Shown in pieces: positions 57,372-64,000 of a stretch of DNA of 64,000 nt; position 1 is the first letter of the stretch; each line of letters begins with the position of its first letter. The DNA is from Bullera alba (lineage: Eukaryota; Basidiomycota; Tremellomycetes; Tremellales; Bulleraceae). The translations under genes were made by a program, and so were the position numbers. The stretch lies in the NCBI GenBank assembly GCA_001600095.1, contig BCIX01000001.1:7948738-8012737 (forward strand). The letters run 5' to 3'. The notes under the pieces are model-generated. The model did not search any database, was not told where the DNA came from, and worked only from the letters and a program-made list of their open reading frames with translations.

Positions 57372-58705
57372 ATGACCACCAGCTCCGTCCCCGCCAATAT
57401 GAAGGCCTATGTGATAGGCAGCAAGTCGCTTCTTTGGCCATTGCAAGCGGCTTTCACCAAATACGCGAACCAACCGCAGCTCGTCAATAAAGCCGTACCT
57501 CAGCCTCAGGAGAACGAGCTACTCATCAAAGTCGAGGCTTTCGCCGCAGTGAGTCGACTACGAGTTCGCTCGAAACATCAGCTGACACCGTAAAGAACCC
57601 AACAGATGTTCTACACCTCGATTACATCGGACCAGCTGGCTCGATCATTGGATGCGATGTTGTCGGCACTGTGATTGGGGTAGGACAGGGAGTTAGCACA
57701 CACAAGGTTGGAGATCGGGTCGTTGGCGCGATTCATGGAGGAAAATCCGGCAACATTGGAAGTGCAGCCGAGTACTGCGTGGCTGCCGATGACCTCGTCT
57801 TCAAGGTCCCCGAGAGCATGTCTAGTGAAGATGCGGCTACATTCGGTGTGGGGTTCCTGACCGCAGCTGCTTCACGGCTTGGTTGACCAGTCTCATCTCT
57901 GTATATCATATTGACGAACCAAGGTCTTGTATCATACTCAAGGCGTGCCTCGACCTCCCGCCAAAGTCCCAGATGCTCCCTGGGTGAGTGATCGAAGGGT
58001 AGCTCAAACGAACGGTAGCTCATGCTGATGATCATAGTACTTTGTGTCCGGAGGAGCTACAGCCGTCGGAATGTTCGCTATCCAGCTCGCCAAACAAGCT
58101 GGCTTTAGAGTCATCGCTTCCGCATCCCCTCGATCGTTCGACCTCGTCAAGAGTTACGGCGCAGATCATGTCGTCAGCTACGCCGATCACACTGCCGCTC
58201 TGAAAGAGATCAACGATATAACTCAGGGAGGCGTTGTGAAAGCACTGGACTGTGTTGGAGGCAAGCCGAATATCAAATTCGCAGTCGACGCATTTGGGCC
58301 AAGCGGAGGAGACATTACTAGATCCTGCCTGGAGGCAAGTCGCATCGATCATAGGTCAAACTACAGGATTTCTTGCTATATCGATATCTTGGAAAGGTGA
58401 GTACGCCCCACTTCGAGCTTTGAAACACGAGCTGATGTATATCCAAAGGCATTCACCTTTATTCCAGTCGTCATGAAGTTCCCAGCAGAGCCAGAAAAGC
58501 GCGCGTGGCTTGCCGACTTTGCCTCGACGGCTACCGAGATGATAGAGACGTATGGCATCAAACCCAACCCCGTGGAGGTCGGACAAGGACTGGAGGCCAT
58601 ACCCGAGGGGTTGAAGAGGCTGAGAGTGAGTCTAAAATCCAACGCATCAGACTAATCGATCAGAACAAGCAGGTCTCGGGAAAGAAGCTCGTGTTCAAGC
58701 TGTAA
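57372..58705 (+). CDS. MDR-family zinc-free oxidoreductase (enoyl-reductase like), frame disturbed
   Basis: A medium-chain dehydrogenase/reductase of the PKS-ER/toxD-like group. The start MTTSSVPANMKAYVIG leads to EAFAANPTDVLHLDY, GCDVVGTVIGVGQGV and DRVVGAIHGG, then the cofactor fold YFVSGGATAVGMFAIQLAKQAGF and YGADHVVSYAD. Two faults are seen. At about 57886-57924 the obvious intron joins the exons in the wrong frame by one base; a shorter donor at 57849 restores frame but drops the conserved GFLTAA segment. At about 58300 the frame switches from DAFGPSGG to LLDPAWRQVASIIG without an intron. The end KLVFKL looks normal. It is either a recent pseudogene or affected by one-base sequence errors. 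Confidence 0.7.
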
Positions 58706-59184
58706 CGAACTCCTCACCTTTTCGACGGTTCATAAACGATTTGCCAAGTCATGTAATACAGTCGATCCCTTGTGTGTAGCTGGTAATCGATATATCTCAA
58801 GTCTACAGGTATATGCCTCGGGACCATGTACAGATCTTATTGCTCCCTTGCTTCAAGCAGCGACGGTGCTAGGTGCTATCTTTTGCCAAAGGGTGTTCGG
58901 TCTGAGAAAGATCACGTGATTCAGATCGAGGATCTCGAGGATATGACGCCGCGCTGCTGCTCCGGACTTCCTAAATTTAGCTCGACCTTCGCTCCACCTC
59001 GCCGTTGTATCGTGTGACAGCGTAGTCTTTTCGGAGACAATGCTGGTCAAGAGCTTCTCACACGAACAGCACTGGTTACAGCTCCAGCGGCCATCCGTCT
59101 GCCACTATCTGCCCAATATTGGTCGCTTAACATTCCGAAATCCAAATTTCAACATTTGCCCGCTTGATCAGTTCGAGTATCGAC
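58706..59184. other. Gap between MDR gene and membrane protein
   Basis: No gene seen; 3' flank of one gene and promoter of the next. Confidence 0.4.
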
Positions 59185-60101
59185 ATGTCAGAGGTGGACG
59201 ACAAAGACGCAATGCGCTCAACCGTGGCCAGCGTGCCCGCAGCACTTCCCTCGCTCGACTACACACTACGGACTCGGAAGCTGAGCATAACGGTGTTCTG
59301 GACTTTGATCATTTTGGATTCAGTGGCTATGCCGATAGCCATGTACTTTGGACTTTCACGAGGTACGAACCTCTCGCCAAACGCCCTCTTCTCCATTGTT
59401 ACAGCAGCTCTCGGCGGGGTATCGATTGTAGAGTACGTCTACAGGTTCTGGCAGCTATGGAAGGTGACCAGTACTTGTCGACCTGACGGGGCAGGGCGGA
59501 AGGAGGTGAGTTACGCTTCGAGTAGCAAGCGATTGAGGTTGATTGTCAGTTTGACTGGTTCCACTGGACTTTCTCCTTCATGTGGTTCTTCGTGATCGCC
59601 GAGATGGTCATTGGCACGAGCTTCGACAATCCGCCTATACGCCTCCTTTCGATGCCACTGGCTACCGTCTTGTGGGTCTATGGATCCATCTTCCTTGTCA
59701 TGGACACTTTACGGCTCTTGCGCCGCCCTTCACCACTCCGTATATCTTCGATACCCAAAGGAGACCCTATTCCCCCGTCGATATACCCCATTGTCGAGGA
59801 CATCATAGCTGTGGACGGTGGAGCAGGGACGGCCTTCAGAGATCGACTTCGCCAACGATTCGACGCTAGCCCACAATTTCGATACATGATGGATCGCTTG
59901 TCTTTCTTATGGGGTATCGGAGCCGAGGCTATGGCGATCCTTACCACTGTGCTGGTGTTCACACTCCACGGCGAGACAGCATATGTGGTCGGCTGGAGTA
60001 TCCCGTTCGTCTGGGCGGGAGTTTGGGCAGGCTTGACGTATTGGTTCGTGCGAGGGCAGTTGGTCAAGGAGAAAGAGGATAAGCAGGTCGATTCCGCCTG
60101 A
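59185..60101 (+). CDS. Conserved fungal multi-pass membrane protein of unknown function
   Basis: About 290 residues in two exons, starting MSEVDDKDAMRSTVA. Seven or so membrane helices. Blocks SLDYTLRTRKLSITVFWTLI, VTAALGGVSIVEYVYRFW, FDWFHWTFSFMWFF, PPIRLLSMPLATVLWV and AYVVGWSIPFVWAGVWAGLTY match, in order, a family widespread in filamentous fungi and often found near secondary-metabolite genes, with no known biochemical role. A cytosolic loop has EDIIAVDGGAGTAFRDRLRQRFDASPQFRYM. The intron at 59506 can end at 59537 (32 nt) or 59549 (44 nt) in frame; the longer form fits the family better. Confidence 0.82.
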
Positions 60102-60688
60102 TGCTTTAACTACCCAGGTTCGTCTGTCGTGCCCCTGCTTGTATACCGCTTATCAGGCAGAGTGTCGACTAGTGATATCCACGGAACTCAAGACATCTCG
60201 CTCCGGGCATCTCGACGACATATACCGCGGTTTTTTATGCAGAGTACCAGCCGCTCCGTTTTCGAAGACGCCCCCGGCTCATCGACTTCACGCCGATGCG
60301 ATATTCGAGATTGCTTGATGATCGAGCTTCAGGCATGCCTGCGCAGCAGAGAGACCCCTCGATCGTCCATATCGCTTCAGTCTGTCCACTGTCCAGGCGG
60401 TCCACCGTGACATGGGGAAATGCTTCTCAACTGTCGGATGGATAGTCATTGACCGATCCGGCGCAGTGATCACACGAGATTCTCATCTTGTACAACATCG
60501 TGCAGCCGCGGGACACTTCAGCGGAAGATTGGACCTTTTCCCGTTGTGACAGTCGACCACGAAGCAATTTCTGAAGTACTCGCACTGCATGCATCTATGA
60601 TATATATGTTCTCGATCTCAAGCCGGCGACGGGGTTCTAGCTCCTTGATAGAGGGCTACCCCTTTCCTCAGCACAACCAATGATCTGA
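60102..60688. other. Convergent 3' flanks of membrane protein and ABC transporter
   Basis: No gene seen between the converging genes. Confidence 0.45.
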
Positions 60689-63600
60689 TCACTCTGCGAT
60701 CTTCGACTTCTTGCTTCGAAGTTTGCTGTACCCAGGTCAGTGTGTATCTAAGCGACGTAAGGCGTACTCACAGCAGAATGAAGACCAGTGAATATGACGA
60801 GATCACAAAGATGAGCGTCACGCAGATGTTACGCCATCCATCAATGTGCTCGTCCAAGTTCAAAGAGGCGAGGTACTCCCGTCCATTCTGATATCCACAG
60901 TACTCGCAGCTCGAAGTAGCGTCCTGATCACATCAGCTTTGATCGTCGACAAGATGTAGCTAACGACTCACTGGGTTGTTCACGTAGCCAGTCGCATAGC
61001 TGAGGAACTCGTCAAGGTACTGCCCACAAGTCTGACCGCTTGGTGGATCGAAGACACCATACTCCTCGGGCTTGCACTGGACCTGTACATCCCATAGTGG
61101 AAAGACCAAAAGCGCTCCCATCAGATAGGTAAACGGATCGAGATAGTACATCCAGTAGCCTAANAGACAGTCAGCTTCGGTTTCCAATCTGAATTCTCGA
61201 TATGTTGACTCACGCCAGAACTCGGTGATCTGAGAGTAGGGAATGAACACTCCGGCAAAGTTGACAAGGACACCGATAAGGATCGGCAAGACCATCGCAG
61301 CTACCTCTGGATTTGGCGCATAGGCGGCGATGAACTGAGCTATACCGGTGTATAGCAGCTCATAGAGCACCATCTCGAGGAAGACTGGTCCAGCGACGTC
61401 GGCCGCAAAGGANAAACCAACCGTCGCGTACCAGCAGGCCCAGAAGATGAACGCGCAAAACACCAGGTAGGGAAGCTCGGCGATGATCTCGGCGGCACAG
61501 AAAACCTTCCACGAGTAGAGCTTGGCCTTCTTCTCCCGCTTCTCGAAGATGTCTCGATTGGCGATGAACTTCGGCTGGGTCTGGACCATCACACCGGCTG
61601 GATGTCAGCGTAATACAGGCTAAGCTGAACTCACGAGCAACAAAGATGAAGTTGAAGATGGCNAACAAGCGGTTCTGCAGATCGGCGTAGGAGTTGCCAA
61701 TCTTCCAGAAACTGAACCCAACAAGCAGACCGACAGATATGTGTAGAGCGACCTTGTTGATGATGTACTCGGTATCCCTCCATAGCTGGACACAGGCACG
61801 CTCGACGACAATCTTCATCTGCTCGGAGAACGTAGCGGCGTATTCGTGAGCGTCCTCCTCATGAGAGATTGGTCGAGAGTCGGTNTCGCTGTTGAGCTCC
61901 TCGAGTTCTTGGAGACGAGCTGCACGGTGTTTGGACTCGAGCCAGACCTTCGCCCAGTCCTTGTCCTTGGACAAGGCTCCGGATACAACGTCGATCATGT
62001 ACTCGGCGGGGTTGGTCGCTTCGGGGAATGGGCAATCGTGCTCGGCAAAGTAGGCTGGTAGCTGATCGACGGCGCCAAAGTATACAGTCTAACANCGTCA
62101 GCTTGACTCCAAGATCTCGACTCACGTTTCCACCACCCTTGAGCAACAAGAGGTTGTCGAAACCAGAGAACAAGGCGGCAGAGGGTTGGTGAATCGTGCA
62201 GAGGACTGATTGACCAGTCGCGGCGAGCTTCTTCAGGAACGAGACAATCTTGTACGAGCTTTGACCATCCAATCCACTCGTCGGCTCATCGAGGAAGAGA
62301 AGCGTGGGCTTGGACACCAACTCGACGCCGATAGTCAATCGCTTTCGCTGCTCGACTCCAAGACCAGCACCCGGAACACCAACCAAAGCGTTTTCGATAT
62401 CGTGCAGCTCCAAGAGATCGACAATCTTGTCGACATAAGCGAGTTTCTCGGCTCGACTCGACGTTCTTGGTTGTCGCAATAGTGCCGAAAACTCCAGAGC
62501 TTCTCGAACAGTGGCCTGAGGAAGGTGAACATCTTGCTGCTCGCAGTACCCGGTGGTTCGTTGGAAAGAGATCGGAAGGGCAGCACCGTTGAGCTTGACT
62601 TCTCCGGTGACGACTCCTTCACTCTTCCTAGCAGCCAGGACATCCATCAAAGTCGTCTTTCCAGCACCAGAAGAACCCATGAGAGCGGTTAGAGTTCCAG
62701 CCTTGCAGTATCCGAAGATGTCGTTCAGAAGTTGCTTGTCCTCTCCGTCGGCTTTGACTGTGTAGTTCAAGTGCTTCCAGGTGAAAGTACTGCTCGTCAG
62801 CTTTGGTCTAGCAATGTCAACTCACGATTTTCTCTCTGCCTTCAAACTATCGGCACCCTTCTCGTCGACCACTGATTCATCCCTGTCGCGATCTTTACCT
62901 GGTTTGTAAAGGGTAACACCCTTGGTCGAGCCGGCCATTGGCAAGTTTTCCATGAAGAAGCATCCTGCAGCCAGGTATGCGACCCACCAGGCGATGATGA
63001 TACCGAGATTTCTCCAGACGTGGGACTTGGAGAACCTCAATGCTGCATNGAGATAGGCATCACCGGTGACAGAAGCGACACCTGGCACAGCTCCAGTGAT
63101 GGCACATCCAGCCTGTCCGGCAGGAGCGTTTGCGTAGTTACCACCGTAGGGGGCGAGCTGGGGAGGGGCACAACCAAAGAGTATTCCATCAAGCTCGTCT
63201 GTGATGTATTAGCTGATNTACAATGGCTTGACGGGTACGACTCACTCGTCATTATCGATTCAAAGGTGTAGTAGATCGGGTTTATCCATCGGATCCAGGA
63301 GAACCATGGGTGCATCGAGGGTGTGTAGATCACGAACCCAGAGTACTGGAATGTCAGCGGAATACTTAGAAATTGTACTCACCATCGTGAAAGCGGTGAA
63401 GGCCAGACCTGAAACCTTTGTCGCGTCGTTGTAGACTGAAAAGGCGTATCCGATCGCTCGACAGAGACAAGTGAATGTGCCGTAGATCGCAAAGATGAAC
63501 AAGAGGAAGGCAAAGTACAATCCTGCATCCGATTGCAGTCCGACCATGAAGTAGACGATGATGGTGAAGATGACNATNTGGACNAAGAAGATTGGCAGGT

Positions 63601-64000
63601 CGACCAAGGTCTGNGCGATGAGCACGGCCGAAGGNCGGTACAGCGAGTAGGCTTTGTGTTTGGCGAGCACTCCACGTCCNGTGAAAGCAGCTTGAACGTC
63701 GGAGAAACCGAGNATACACGGNTCTGAGATTAAGGTAAGCTGCACTCGTTGTGATCAGTTTGAGGACTTACAAACAATGGAACTGAACATCGCTCCGCCT
63801 CTGAGGAACTGGAGAGTCAGTCAAGATCACANGAAGAAGANCTCACCAATCCTGTCGTAGTCTGAGGTGCCATGTAGAACAGTGATCCAGTCAAGAAGGC
63901 GAGGACAAAGGTGGATGCTTGACGAGCCCAGAAAGACCTGACTGTGAGCTCGATAGTCTCATTCAGGTACTCACAATTGATCACCCCATCGCTGCTGGCA
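60689..64000 (-). CDS. PDR-type ABC transporter (ABCG full-size), 5' part cut off
   Basis: A plasma-membrane drug/lipid exporter of the pleiotropic drug resistance type. The window holds the first membrane domain (63950-62830; [39 protein letters not shown]), the second nucleotide-binding domain (62770-62090; Walker [10 protein letters not shown], signature [13 protein letters not shown], Walker [15 protein letters not shown]-loop CTIHQPS) and the second membrane domain (62000-60700) ending [12 protein letters not shown]. The first nucleotide-binding domain lies beyond 64000. Many introns. Seventeen N bases are spread from 61164 to 63841, none of them breaking a key motif. Confidence 0.93.

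Noticed and set aside
1..64000. CRISPR arrays, bacterial operons, insertion sequences or rRNA genes
   Set aside because: None seen; the sequence is intron-rich fungal nuclear DNA.

Overview
The window is nuclear DNA of a basidiomycete fungus, most likely a tremellomycete yeast of the Cryptococcus/Kwoniella/Saitozyma kind. The grounds are many short introns (about 45-60 nt, GTGAGT-like donors, a CTGAC-type branch site close to the acceptor), the gene content, and protein sequences closest to basidiomycete families. The genus is an inference. Gene models were spliced by eye, so outer ends are more reliable than internal exon edges.

Left third (0-25 kb): protein phosphatase 5 (+), then a possible mannoside-use block made of a sugar/H+ symporter (-), a GH2 beta-mannosidase (+) and a Zn2Cys6 regulator (-). 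The transporter and the hydrolase are divergent and share a promoter holding a perfect 17-bp palindrome of the form CCG-N11-CGG. Next come a GRAM/VASt sterol-transfer-type membrane protein (-), an HhH-GPD DNA glycosylase (-), an amino-acid/GABA-type permease (-), a secreted PhoD-type phosphatase (+) and a small secreted lipocalin (-).

Middle (25-45 kb): a 1251-residue secreted protein with seven WSC domains and a repetitive Ala/Ser/Tyr stalk (-). It is followed by about 5 kb of decayed accessory DNA with a frameshifted SNF2-helicase relic, a duplicated exon and two related inverted-repeat units. Then come a secreted S41/CPAF-like protease (+), a Gfo/Idh/MocA oxidoreductase (+), a secreted L-asparaginase (-), a membrane-anchored SGNH hydrolase (+) and a proline-rich protein (+).

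Right third (45-64 kb): UBC6, an ER-anchored E2 whose ORF includes 9-, 14- and 12-nt exons (+); a long AsnB-type asparagine synthetase (-); two divergent, apparently related proteins of unknown function (- and +) sharing a promoter with a direct repeat; an SBF/RCH1-like transporter (-); a divergent SDR (-) / MDR (+) oxidoreductase pair, the MDR gene having frame problems; a conserved fungal membrane protein (+); and the 3' part of a PDR-type ABC transporter (-) cut by the window end. All ambiguous bases (N) I found lie in this last gene, almost all of the coding ones at third codon positions.

Likely functional links: transporter, beta-mannosidase and regulator (mannoside use); permease, asparaginase and asparagine synthetase (nitrogen, with GATA sites upstream of the first two); PhoD (phosphate, with Pho4-like E-box sites).
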